This document shows positions 34,328-42,433 of a stretch of DNA of 64,000 nt, piece after piece; position 1 is the stretch's first letter, and each line of letters begins with the position of its first letter. The stretch covers positions 18,313-82,312 of the forward strand of contig VGZC01000021.1 of the NCBI GenBank assembly GCA_016872725.1, in the 5' to 3' direction. The stretch is from Planctomycetota bacterium (lineage in GTDB: Bacteria > Planctomycetota > Planctomycetia > Pirellulales > Pirellulaceae). A program made the position numbers and the translations under genes. The notes beneath the pieces are model-generated. The model searched no databases and was not told where the DNA came from. It worked only from the letters and a program-made list of their open reading frames with translations.

Positions 34328-35359
34328 ATGTCCGTTGCCCCCATTTCGGCCGCCGATGCGAAGCGTCCCTTGTTCGTCGGTGTCGACGTTGGAGGAACGG
34401 GAATCAAATTCGGCATCGTGGACGACGCCGGCCGTACGCTCGGCAAGTTCCGCATCGATACCCACGAGGACCGCGGGCCGGCGGACGCGGTCGATCGGAT
34501 GCGTCAGGCGATCGACGGACAGGTCGCCGACCTGGGCGTCCCGGCTGGAGACGTCGTCGCGATCGGCCTGGGAACGCCGGGCACGATGGATATCCCCCGT
34601 GGGATGATCGTAACCCCACCCAATTTGCCTCATTGGCGACATTTCCCGATCCGCGACGCGCTGAGTCGCGCGTGTGGTCGGCCGGTCTCGTTCGCCAACG
34701 ACGCGAACGCCGCGGCGTACGGCGAGTTCTGGGTTGGAAGCGGCAGGGGATCGCGGAGCATGATCATGCTCACGCTCGGCACGGGAGTCGGCGGCGGGAT
34801 TATTGTCGACGGCATGTCGATCGACGGCATCAACAGTTTTGGGTCGGAGTGCGGCCACATTATCATCGATTCCCGCGACGACGCGCGGCTTTGTGTCTGG
34901 GGCGGAGGGCGCGGCGAACTCGAAGCGTACGCGAGTGCGAGCGCGGTGACGCAGCGGACCCGCGAACTGCTCGACGCCGGCCGAACGAGCTCGCTCCGCG
35001 AACGGTGCCGTCACGAGGACGTCTCGCCGCTGATGGTCGCCGAGGAGGCGAACCGGAACGATGCGCTTGCGCTCGAAGTCATCGACGAGACGGCCCGGTA
35101 TCTCGGAATCGGCATCGTCACCCTGGTTCATACGATCGATCCCGGCATGGTCGTACTGGGCGGCGCGATGGATTTTGGCGGCCATTCCGCGGCGGCGGGA
35201 CGCCGGTTCCTGGAATCGGTGCGCCGCGAATTCCGGCGGCGCGCGTTCGATGTGGTCGTCGACACGACGCGGATCGACTTCGCGAGTCTGGGCGGCGACG
35301 CCGGGTACATCGGCGCGGCGGGGATCGCCCAGGCGGCGTGGCACAAATCGAACGGATGA
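34328..35359 (+). CDS. ROK family protein, glucokinase-like
   Basis: About 343 residues from ATG 34328. GVDVGGTGIKFG (near residue 18) is the ATP phosphate-binding motif, FANDANAAAYGE the sugar-binding and catalytic Asp region, and 'MLTLGTGVGGGIIVDG' the second phosphate motif. ROK kinases phosphorylate glucose, other hexoses or N-acetyl sugars. The zinc-binding motif, normally CxCGxxGCLE, reads CVWGGGRGELE, so the second and third Cys are Trp and Glu. Otherwise the ROK plan is intact (length, C-terminal 'TLVHTIDPGMVVLGGAM'). lepA follows 102 bp downstream. Substrate undetermined. Confidence 0.9.
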   Translation: MSVAPISAADAKRPLFVGVDVGGTGIKFGIVDDAGRTLGKFRIDTHEDRGPADAVDRMRQAIDGQVADLGVPAGDVVAIGLGTPGTMDIPRGMIVTPPNLPHWRHFPIRDALSRACGRPVSFANDANAAAYGEFWVGSGRGSRSMIMLTLGTGVGGGIIVDGMSIDGINSFGSECGHIIIDSRDDARLCVWGGGRGELEAYASASAVTQRTRELLDAGRTSSLRERCRHEDVSPLMVAEEANRNDALALEVIDETARYLGIGIVTLVHTIDPGMVVLGGAMDFGGHSAAAGRRFLESVRREFRRRAFDVVVDTTRIDFASLGGDAGYIGAAGIAQAAWHKSNG

Positions 35360-35461
35360 CTTCCTTAGCCCATCGATCGGCGAACCTTGCTTCCCGCGGC
35401 GGACCCAATACCCCGACCCGATTCCAACACGTCCCTCCGGACACCCACGGTATTCCGATCC

Positions 35462-37270
35462 ATGCCCGACTTTGATTGTTCGAGAATCCGCAATTTCTGC
35501 ATCATCGCCCATATCGACCATGGGAAGAGCACGTTGGCGGACCGGTTGCTGGAGCTGACCGGCACGGTAACCCGCCGCGAGATGCGCGACCAGTTGCTCG
35601 ACGACATGGAACTGGAGCGTGAACGGGGCATCACGATCAAAGCCCGCGCCGTGGCCATGTATTACGAGCACGAGGGAACGCGATACGAACTGAATCTGAT
35701 CGACACGCCGGGCCACGTCGACTTCCAATACGAGGTCTCGCGATCGCTCCTGTGCTGCGAAGGCGCTCTGCTCCTGGTGGACGCGTTCCAGGGCGTCGAG
35801 GCCCAGACGGTGGCCAACGCGTATCTCGCCATGGAACACGAGCTCCACATCATCCCGGTGATCAACAAGATCGACTTGAAGCACGCCCGCATCGAGGAGG
35901 TTCTCGAGGAAATGCACCAGTCGCTCGGCATCGATCCCGACGACGTGGTGAAGGTGAGTGCGAAGACGGGACTGGGCGTTCCCGATCTGCTGCGCGCGGT
36001 CATCGATCGCGTGCCGTCGCCCAAGGGAGATCCGACCGGGCCTTTGCAGGCGATGGTGTTCGATTCGCACTACGACGACTACCGCGGGGCGATCACCTAC
36101 GTGCGGGTGATGAACGGGCGCATCGAGCCGGGACAGAAGATCCGGTTTCTGAAGGGAGGCACCAACCACGAGGTGCTCGAATTGGGACAATTCCGGCCTC
36201 GCCCCGTCCGTTGCGACTCGCTGGGAACGGGCGAGGTCGGCTATCTCGTATGCAACATCAAGTCGCTCGACCTCGTGCATATCGGCGACACGGTCAGCAC
36301 GGCCCACCATCCGGCGCAGCCCCTGCCGGGATACCGCGTTCCCAAACGCATGGTCTATTGCGGCCTGTACCCCGCCGACGGCCAGGACTTCGATGAGCTG
36401 CGGGAGGAACTGACGAAGTTGTCGATCAACGATCCGAGCTTCGAGTTCGTTCCCGAAACGAGCGAGGCGCTCGGGTTCGGATTCCGGTGCGGGTTCCTTG
36501 GATTGCTCCACATGGAGATCATCCAGCAGCGACTCGAACAAGAAGCCGATCTCGATCTGGTCCAGACGGCTCCCAACGTGACGTACGAGATCACGACGAA
36601 GAACGGCGAAGTGCTCGAAATCCACCGGCCGCAGGAAGTGCCCGATACGGGATCGATCGACGAGTTCCGCCAGCCGATCGTCCGGGTGAACATCATTGTT
36701 CCGACCGAGTCGATCGGGCCCGTGATGACCTTGTGCCAGGATCGGCGCGGGGAACCCAAGGGGAACGAGTATTTGTCGCCGAGCCGCGCGATGGTGACGT
36801 ACGAGTTGCCGCTCGCCGAGGTCATCTACGACCTGCACGACAAGCTCAAGAGCATCACGCGCGGATACGGCACGATGGACTATGAACTGATCGGATACGC
36901 GCCGGCCGACCTGGTGCGATTGGACATCCTCGTCAACGGCAAGCGGGTCGACGCGCTGAGCTTCATCTGCCATCGGGGCGACTCGGACCGCCGAGGCCGG
37001 CAGGTCGTCAAGAAACTCAAGTCGGAGATCGACCGGCACATGTTCGAGGTCGCCGTTCAGGCGGCGATCGGATCGCGGGTAATCGCGCGGGAAACGGTGC
37101 CCGCGATGCGCAAGAACGTGACGGCGAAGTGTTATGGCGGCGACATCACGCGCAAGCGGAAGCTTTGGGCGAAGCAGCGCGAGGGCAAGAAACGCATGAA
37201 ATCGGTCGGCAACGTCGACATTCCGCAGAAGGCATTCCTCGCCGTGCTCGACACGGGCGAGAAGAAGTAG
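35462..37270 (+). CDS. lepA: Elongation factor 4 (LepA)
   Basis: About 602 residues from ATG 35462, the usual LepA length. The GTPase has P-loop AHIDHGKST, switch II DTPGHVDF and NKID/SAKTG motifs; later parts include the LepA-specific 'SFEFVPETSEALGFGFRCGFLG' and C-terminal 'GRQVVKKLKSEIDRHMFEVAVQAAIGSRVIARET' plus 'KCYGGDITRKRKLWAKQREGKKRMK', the signature that separates LepA from EF-G. It back-translocates stalled ribosomes. No strong Shine-Dalgarno is seen at the start. The signal peptidase gene follows after 29 bp, so the classic lepA-lepB linkage is kept. Confidence 0.97.
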   Translation: MPDFDCSRIRNFCIIAHIDHGKSTLADRLLELTGTVTRREMRDQLLDDMELERERGITIKARAVAMYYEHEGTRYELNLIDTPGHVDFQYEVSRSLLCCEGALLLVDAFQGVEAQTVANAYLAMEHELHIIPVINKIDLKHARIEEVLEEMHQSLGIDPDDVVKVSAKTGLGVPDLLRAVIDRVPSPKGDPTGPLQAMVFDSHYDDYRGAITYVRVMNGRIEPGQKIRFLKGGTNHEVLELGQFRPRPVRCDSLGTGEVGYLVCNIKSLDLVHIGDTVSTAHHPAQPLPGYRVPKRMVYCGLYPADGQDFDELREELTKLSINDPSFEFVPETSEALGFGFRCGFLGLLHMEIIQQRLEQEADLDLVQTAPNVTYEITTKNGEVLEIHRPQEVPDTGSIDEFRQPIVRVNIIVPTESIGPVMTLCQDRRGEPKGNEYLSPSRAMVTYELPLAEVIYDLHDKLKSITRGYGTMDYELIGYAPADLVRLDILVNGKRVDALSFICHRGDSDRRGRQVVKKLKSEIDRHMFEVAVQAAIGSRVIARETVPAMRKNVTAKCYGGDITRKRKLWAKQREGKKRMKSVGNVDIPQKAFLAVLDTGEKK

Positions 37271-37299
37271 CCTCCGAGGCCGATCGCCGGAGCTCGGCG

Positions 37300-39240
37300 A
37301 TGGGGATGATACGGACCGCGGCGGCCCTACGGACACTGGCCATCGGCCTTGCGTTCGTGTCGTCGCTGGGGGCATCGAGCGGGTCCGTTGGCGTTCCGCC
37401 TTCGTTGGCCGGCTGGATCGCGGCCTGGCTCGCCGCGGCCGCGGTCGTGTCGGCGGTCCTCCCTTCGCGGCGGCCGGGCCGCCGCGCGCGTCGGCTCGAC
37501 GCATGCTTCGCCACCGCGTCGCTCGCCGCGCTGGCGTGCGCCCTGGCGGACGCGTGGCCGGAGACGGTGGTCGGAGGATTCGTTCGACTGGGCCACGTCG
37601 CGCCGCACGCCGCGGGCCTGGCCCTGTTCGTGGCCTCGCTCCGGGACTCGCTCCAGGCCCACCGACCATCCGATGACCGATTCCTGTCACTTGACTGGAC
37701 GCGACGCATCGCGGCGATAGTTCGGATCGCGGCCGTCGCGCGATTGGCATCGCTGGCCGCCGGAGGTTCGCTCGGATCCGCGCACCTCGGGATCGGACTC
37801 GCACTCCTCGCCTGGCCTCGGCGCGCGGTCGTCGTCATCGCATCGGTCTGGCTCCCGCTGTTTCCGTTGTTGTTCGATGATGCGGCGTTCCCCCGGTCCG
37901 CGCGGATCGTCGAGGGAATCGCCGACGGCATGCTCCTCTTGGCCGCGGCGCGGCGATCGCGGTCTTCCGGCGACAATTCTCGCGAAAGGCCGAACGGCTT
38001 GACGCGATCGATCGAGCGGATCGGGGCGGCCGCCCTTGGGGTCGCCGCGATCGCGATGGGGTACCGCCTGTCCTTCCTCGAGGGCATTGTGCGGCCGATC
38101 GAGGTCTCTGGCGTTTCGATGCTTCCGCACTGGACGGGCGAACACGACGCTTGGACGTGCCAAGCGTGCCGATTCGCCTTCCGCCGCTCGGCATCGGACG
38201 GCGTCCTCCAGACGGCCTGCCCGAACTGCAACACGCTGACGCATCGGCCCGACACGGCGCGGCGCCGTCCGGCCGACCGTGTCGTCATCGATCGTTGGAA
38301 CGCGTCGCATCCGCGCCGCTGGGACGTATTCGCGATCCGTGATCGGGCGGATCCCTCGTATTGGGAATTCAAGCGGATCGTCGGACTCCCCGGCGAACGA
38401 CTCGAACTACGGGACGGCCAGGTCCGGATCGACGGCCGCGTCGCCGCAAAGTCGTTCACCGAACTCCGCGCCTGCGCCGTGCTGGTCCACGACGATGCCT
38501 TCTCGGCCCCGTCCCGTCCCCCGCGCTGGTCGACGCGCGCGGATCCGTCCGTCACAGGGCGCGTGTGGCATTCCTTCGCGTTCGCGGGAGATCGACCGAC
38601 TCCCGTACCGGCACCATCGCGCGACGGGATGAAACCGGACGCGCCCCTTTCCGTCGGGACTCCGATGGCAACCGAGCCCGTGCGGGATGTTCTCCTTCGG
38701 TGCGAATTGTCGACACGCGGGAAAGGCGCGCTGACGTGGACCTATGAAAGGCCGACCGGGCAGATCGCGTGGCGGATCACGGTGCCGGACGGCACGTGGG
38801 AGCTCGTCGCGGACGGAACAACACGAGCGGAAGGCTCGGCGCCTCCGGGATCGGCGCGCGAGCCGCGCATGGGCGTTTGGGAATTCGCGGTATGGGATCA
38901 ACAGGTCGCGCTCGCCGTCAACGGGACCACGATCGCCGTTGTCCCGCTGTGGGAGACGGCGCCGCGAACCCCGGATGACGCGCGCCCCGTTTCCGGCCCT
39001 CGGCTCGCCGTCGGCGTCGAGGGTTTGGGCGCGACGTTCCGGCGCAGACGCGTCTTCCGCGATTTGGCCCACGATGGGCCCGACGGTCGCGACGTGCCTT
39101 GGTCACTTCCCAATCCGTTGACCGACGATCAGGTCTTGGTTCTGGGCGACAATAGCTCGGCGTCCCTGGACGGCCGTCAGCGAGGCCCGACCGATCGGCA
39201 TGACCTGTTGGGACGCGTCGTGCGATGGTCGGGCCGGTAA
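37300..39240 (+). CDS. Signal peptidase I-like protein with N-terminal membrane region and zinc-ribbon insert
   Basis: About 646 residues from ATG 37300 (GGAG 7 bases upstream). Residues 1-260 hold several hydrophobic segments unlike ordinary signal peptidases. Then the S26 motifs: catalytic Ser273 in SGVSMLPHW, Lys358 in FKRIVGLPGERLEL, and box E LVLGDNSSASLDGR at 613-626. Between Ser and Lys lies a four-Cys zinc ribbon (Cys287, 290, 307, 310: CQAC...CPNC). Between Lys and box E is a roughly 230-residue insert with a jelly-roll-like part (WTYERPTGQIAWRITVPDGTWEL). It is adjacent to a second peptidase of the same plan, probably a divergent partner. Confidence 0.85.
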   Translation: MGMIRTAAALRTLAIGLAFVSSLGASSGSVGVPPSLAGWIAAWLAAAAVVSAVLPSRRPGRRARRLDACFATASLAALACALADAWPETVVGGFVRLGHVAPHAAGLALFVASLRDSLQAHRPSDDRFLSLDWTRRIAAIVRIAAVARLASLAAGGSLGSAHLGIGLALLAWPRRAVVVIASVWLPLFPLLFDDAAFPRSARIVEGIADGMLLLAAARRSRSSGDNSRERPNGLTRSIERIGAAALGVAAIAMGYRLSFLEGIVRPIEVSGVSMLPHWTGEHDAWTCQACRFAFRRSASDGVLQTACPNCNTLTHRPDTARRRPADRVVIDRWNASHPRRWDVFAIRDRADPSYWEFKRIVGLPGERLELRDGQVRIDGRVAAKSFTELRACAVLVHDDAFSAPSRPPRWSTRADPSVTGRVWHSFAFAGDRPTPVPAPSRDGMKPDAPLSVGTPMATEPVRDVLLRCELSTRGKGALTWTYERPTGQIAWRITVPDGTWELVADGTTRAEGSAPPGSAREPRMGVWEFAVWDQQVALAVNGTTIAVVPLWETAPRTPDDARPVSGPRLAVGVEGLGATFRRRRVFRDLAHDGPDGRDVPWSLPNPLTDDQVLVLGDNSSASLDGRQRGPTDRHDLLGRVVRWSGR

Positions 39241-39401
39241 GCCCCCCCAAGACCGGGGAAACAGGGAATCCAGATATCCAGTTTGGGTCTTTTCGGCTAT
39301 ATTTCGGCCGTCCGAACGAATGACCGACCGTCCCACGCCGCGCCTGGGGGCCATCGGGCCCGCGCGAGGCGTCGTTCCCGATCTCCGCCAAGGAGTCCTC
39401 A

Positions 39402-41375
39402 TTGAATTCCACGAGCACACCGAACGATCGCCACGCTCGCAAGTCCCAGGACAACTCGGAACGCCCGGCGGCGGGCACCCAGGCGACGCGTGAAACCGTC
39501 GAATCGGTCGTGATCGCCGTGATCCTGGCCTTCCTGTTTCGGGGATTTGTCGCCGAGGCGTTTGTCATTCCGACCGGTTCGATGGCGCCGACCTTGATGG
39601 GTCGTCATGTCGACGTGACGTGTCCCCAATGCCGATACGCGTATCGAACGGGGGCGACGGAGGAGAATGAGCCTCGCCGGGGAGTCGTTGAAACGACCTT
39701 CTGCCCCATTTGCCGCTATCCGCTGCACCTGGATCGCGTCCGCAATCCAAACCAGCGGTCCTTTACGGGCGATCGCATTCTGGTGAGCAAGTTCGCGTAC
39801 GAATTGTCCGAACCCGAGCGATGGGATGTCATCGTCTTCAAATACCCAGGGAATGCGAAACAAAACTACATCAAGCGGCTCATCGGATTGCCCGGCGAGC
39901 TGATCCGGATTCGGCACGGCGACATCTATTCGGCTCGCAAGCGGTTCGAATTCGAGAGTGAGGGGTTGGAGCGGGTTCCCGAGGATCGGATCGTCGATGT
40001 GCTGCGCCCCCATTTCGAGGGCGCCGGAATCCCGCTCGCCGAAGGCGCGACGGCCTCGCGCATCGCGCGAACCGAGCTCCCCGAGACGGTCGGAGCGCAG
40101 TCGATCGACGCGGCCTGGACGGTGACCGATGGCGGCGGTCGCCGGTACTTTGTCCGCCTGCCCGGCGACACGGGAAAGCCCGCCGTCTATTCGGACTTCG
40201 CCATCGCGCGCAAGCCGCCTGAACGAGCCGACACGTTGATGCAGACGGTTCACGACACGCGGCGACCCGGCGATACGCTCGTCGAGGTCGGATGGCCCGA
40301 ACGATGGCGCAACGCATCGGCGGAACCCCAATGGCGCATAGCGGAGGACCGGTCGCACCGACTCGAAAAGACGACCCGGGAAACGGCGTGGCTCCGATAC
40401 CGGCACGTGTATCCGTCCGAACACGAATGGGAACGCATCCTCTCTACGAATCGGCTTCCCGAATCGATCGCGCGCGCATCGGGCGAGTTGATCAGCGACT
40501 ACTACACCTACAACGATCGGCACTCGACGGCGCCCGACAACCGTCAGCAGGCGGGCAGCCACTGGGTCGGCGACCTCGCGGTCGAGTGCGCGTTGACGAT
40601 CGGCGGCGAGTCGGGCCTGGTCCGATTGGATCTGGTCGAGGGCGGCGTACATTACGAGTGCGCGATCGACGTCGCGACGGGCCGCGCGACGTTGTCCAAT
40701 TCGGACGGAAGACCGTTCGTCGCATCGGATGCCGAAGAGGCCGCCCGCGCCGATGCGACTGGGCAGGTCGGAACGATGCCCGACGCCGGGTCGCCGCCGA
40801 CGGCCGAGACGCCCGTCCATGGACCGGGCACCTACCGGGTTCGGTTCGCCAATTGCGACGACGAGCTGCGGCTCTGGATCGACGGCCGTTTCATCCGCTT
40901 TGATCGGTCGACCGCATATGCGGCCGCGCAGGTCGTCGAGCCTCGTTGGAGTCCGCTCGATCCGGGCGACTTGGCGCCCGTCGGCATTGGCGTGAGCGGC
41001 ACACCCGCGGAACTCGCGTGGATTCGCGTCCTGCGCGACGTCTACTACCTGGCGATCGTGTCGAGCCGAATGAACGACTACGATCGGGCGTTCAGCGAGT
41101 CGGTGATTCAGGACATCTTCCGGTCGCCCGAAGAATGGTCGTCGACGTCGCTGTTCGCAGGCAGGCGAACGGCCGAGTTCGTCATTCCCGACGACCACTT
41201 CTTCCCGCTTGGCGACAACAGTCCCGAGAGCCTGGACGGCCGATTATGGGGCAATGAAACGTACTTCGAACGTGATCTGCTCATCGGCAAGGCGATGATG
41301 GTGTACTGGCCCCACGCCTGGAGGCGTCCGATCCCGTTCCTGCCAAACTTCCGCCGGATGACGCTGATCCACTAA
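39402..41375 (+). CDS. lepB: Signal peptidase I with zinc-ribbon and large insert
   Basis: 657 residues from TTG 39402, chosen because AGGAG lies 6 bases upstream. One membrane helix (33-56) is followed by Ser60 in IPTGSMAPTL, a zinc ribbon Cys74/77/101/104 (CPQC...CPIC), Lys158 in KRLIGLPGE, and box E GDNSPESLDGR at 604-614. About 420 residues intervene between Lys158 and box E, including a jelly-roll-like region (WVGDLAVECALTIGG... YRVRFANCDDELRLWIDGRF). Ordinary bacterial type I signal peptidases are 200-350 residues. The catalytic dyad is complete, so it should cleave exported preproteins. Lies between the first peptidase gene and lptB. Confidence 0.9.
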   Translation: MNSTSTPNDRHARKSQDNSERPAAGTQATRETVESVVIAVILAFLFRGFVAEAFVIPTGSMAPTLMGRHVDVTCPQCRYAYRTGATEENEPRRGVVETTFCPICRYPLHLDRVRNPNQRSFTGDRILVSKFAYELSEPERWDVIVFKYPGNAKQNYIKRLIGLPGELIRIRHGDIYSARKRFEFESEGLERVPEDRIVDVLRPHFEGAGIPLAEGATASRIARTELPETVGAQSIDAAWTVTDGGGRRYFVRLPGDTGKPAVYSDFAIARKPPERADTLMQTVHDTRRPGDTLVEVGWPERWRNASAEPQWRIAEDRSHRLEKTTRETAWLRYRHVYPSEHEWERILSTNRLPESIARASGELISDYYTYNDRHSTAPDNRQQAGSHWVGDLAVECALTIGGESGLVRLDLVEGGVHYECAIDVATGRATLSNSDGRPFVASDAEEAARADATGQVGTMPDAGSPPTAETPVHGPGTYRVRFANCDDELRLWIDGRFIRFDRSTAYAAAQVVEPRWSPLDPGDLAPVGIGVSGTPAELAWIRVLRDVYYLAIVSSRMNDYDRAFSESVIQDIFRSPEEWSSTSLFAGRRTAEFVIPDDHFFPLGDNSPESLDGRLWGNETYFERDLLIGKAMMVYWPHAWRRPIPFLPNFRRMTLIH

Positions 41376-41427
41376 CGCGTCCGCCGTTCGCAACGAACCG
41401 TACGCCACCACGGAGGAGCAACGTACG

Positions 41428-42381
41428 ATGGACAGGCACTCGACACGAGCTCGGCGTTCCAGCGATCTGGCCTCGCGCACCGAACCGCGCGCCGCGGAAC
41501 CGGTCCATCCGATCGACGCCCCCATCCTTCGTGCGGACGGATTGGTGAAATCGTTCGGTCGCCGTAAGGTGGTCGACGGCGTCAGCTTCGAGGTCGCGCG
41601 GGGCGAGATTGTCGGCCTGCTCGGACCCAACGGGGCGGGCAAGACGACCAGTTTCCGGATGACATGCGGCATGATCGATCCCGATCGCGGATCGGTCTGG
41701 CTGGGTGGGATCGATGTGACAGGGTGGCCCATGTATCGGCGGGCCAAGGAAGGCGGAATGGGTTACCTCGCGCAGGAATCGAGTATTTTTCGCAAAATGA
41801 CCGTCGAGCAGAACCTGCTGGCCATGATGGAACTCCTGAAGATGGGATGGCGTCAGCGGCGCCGTCGCGCGCAGGAGTTGCTCGAACAGTTCGATATCAC
41901 CAAGGTGCGTCGCACGCAGGCGGCCAAGTTGTCGGGCGGCGAGCGCCGGCGGCTCGAAATCGCCCGGTGTCTCATTTCGAACCCGACGATCATCCTCCTG
42001 GATGAGCCGTTCGCGGGCATCGATCCCGTCACCGTCCAAAGCATCCAAGGGGTCATCGGCGGTTTGAAGAAGAGCGGCATCGCCGTGTTGATTACCGACC
42101 ATGCGGCGCGGGAGATTCTGCAGATCGTCGATCGGTGCTATGTCATCAGCGACGGACGGGTGCTTTGCGATGGCGAACCGGAGACGATCAAGGGGAACGA
42201 CGACGTCCGAGCCAAGTACCTGGGCAACCTCGACGCGCCGGCGCCCGGCGGACCGCCCGCTCCCCACATCGCGATCGGCCGGCCAAGCTCCCCGCGCGAC
42301 GAACGTCCGGCGACCGTCTTTCCTCGCCGCCGCTTCACGTCGGTCCACGAATCGGAGACACTGGACGCCGAGGATCGCTGA
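41428..42381 (+). CDS. lptB: LPS export ABC transporter ATP-binding protein
   Basis: 317 residues; ATG 41428 has GGAGG about 10 bases upstream. Walker A GPNGAGKT (66-73), signature LSGGE (168-172) and Walker B IILLDEP (188-194), with LptB-specific features 'MGYLAQESSIFRKMTVEQNLLA' and 'GLLGPNGAGKTTSF'. LptB drives extraction of lipopolysaccharide from the inner membrane with LptF/LptG; those genes and lptA/lptC are not in the window. The first 30 and last 60 residues are extra, low-complexity extensions. Its presence supports a diderm, LPS-exporting cell. Confidence 0.93.
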   Translation: MDRHSTRARRSSDLASRTEPRAAEPVHPIDAPILRADGLVKSFGRRKVVDGVSFEVARGEIVGLLGPNGAGKTTSFRMTCGMIDPDRGSVWLGGIDVTGWPMYRRAKEGGMGYLAQESSIFRKMTVEQNLLAMMELLKMGWRQRRRRAQELLEQFDITKVRRTQAAKLSGGERRRLEIARCLISNPTIILLDEPFAGIDPVTVQSIQGVIGGLKKSGIAVLITDHAAREILQIVDRCYVISDGRVLCDGEPETIKGNDDVRAKYLGNLDAPAPGGPPAPHIAIGRPSSPRDERPATVFPRRRFTSVHESETLDAEDR

Positions 42382-42433
42382 GCGACGGTCATCCGACGGC
42401 GCGGCGGCGATCCGATGCTCAAGGAGCCCCGCC

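Noticed and set aside
34217..37804. 1,195-codon open frame on the minus strand
   Set aside because: It is antisense to the ROK gene, lepA and the start of the peptidase gene, all clearly real; it is a GC-bias artefact.
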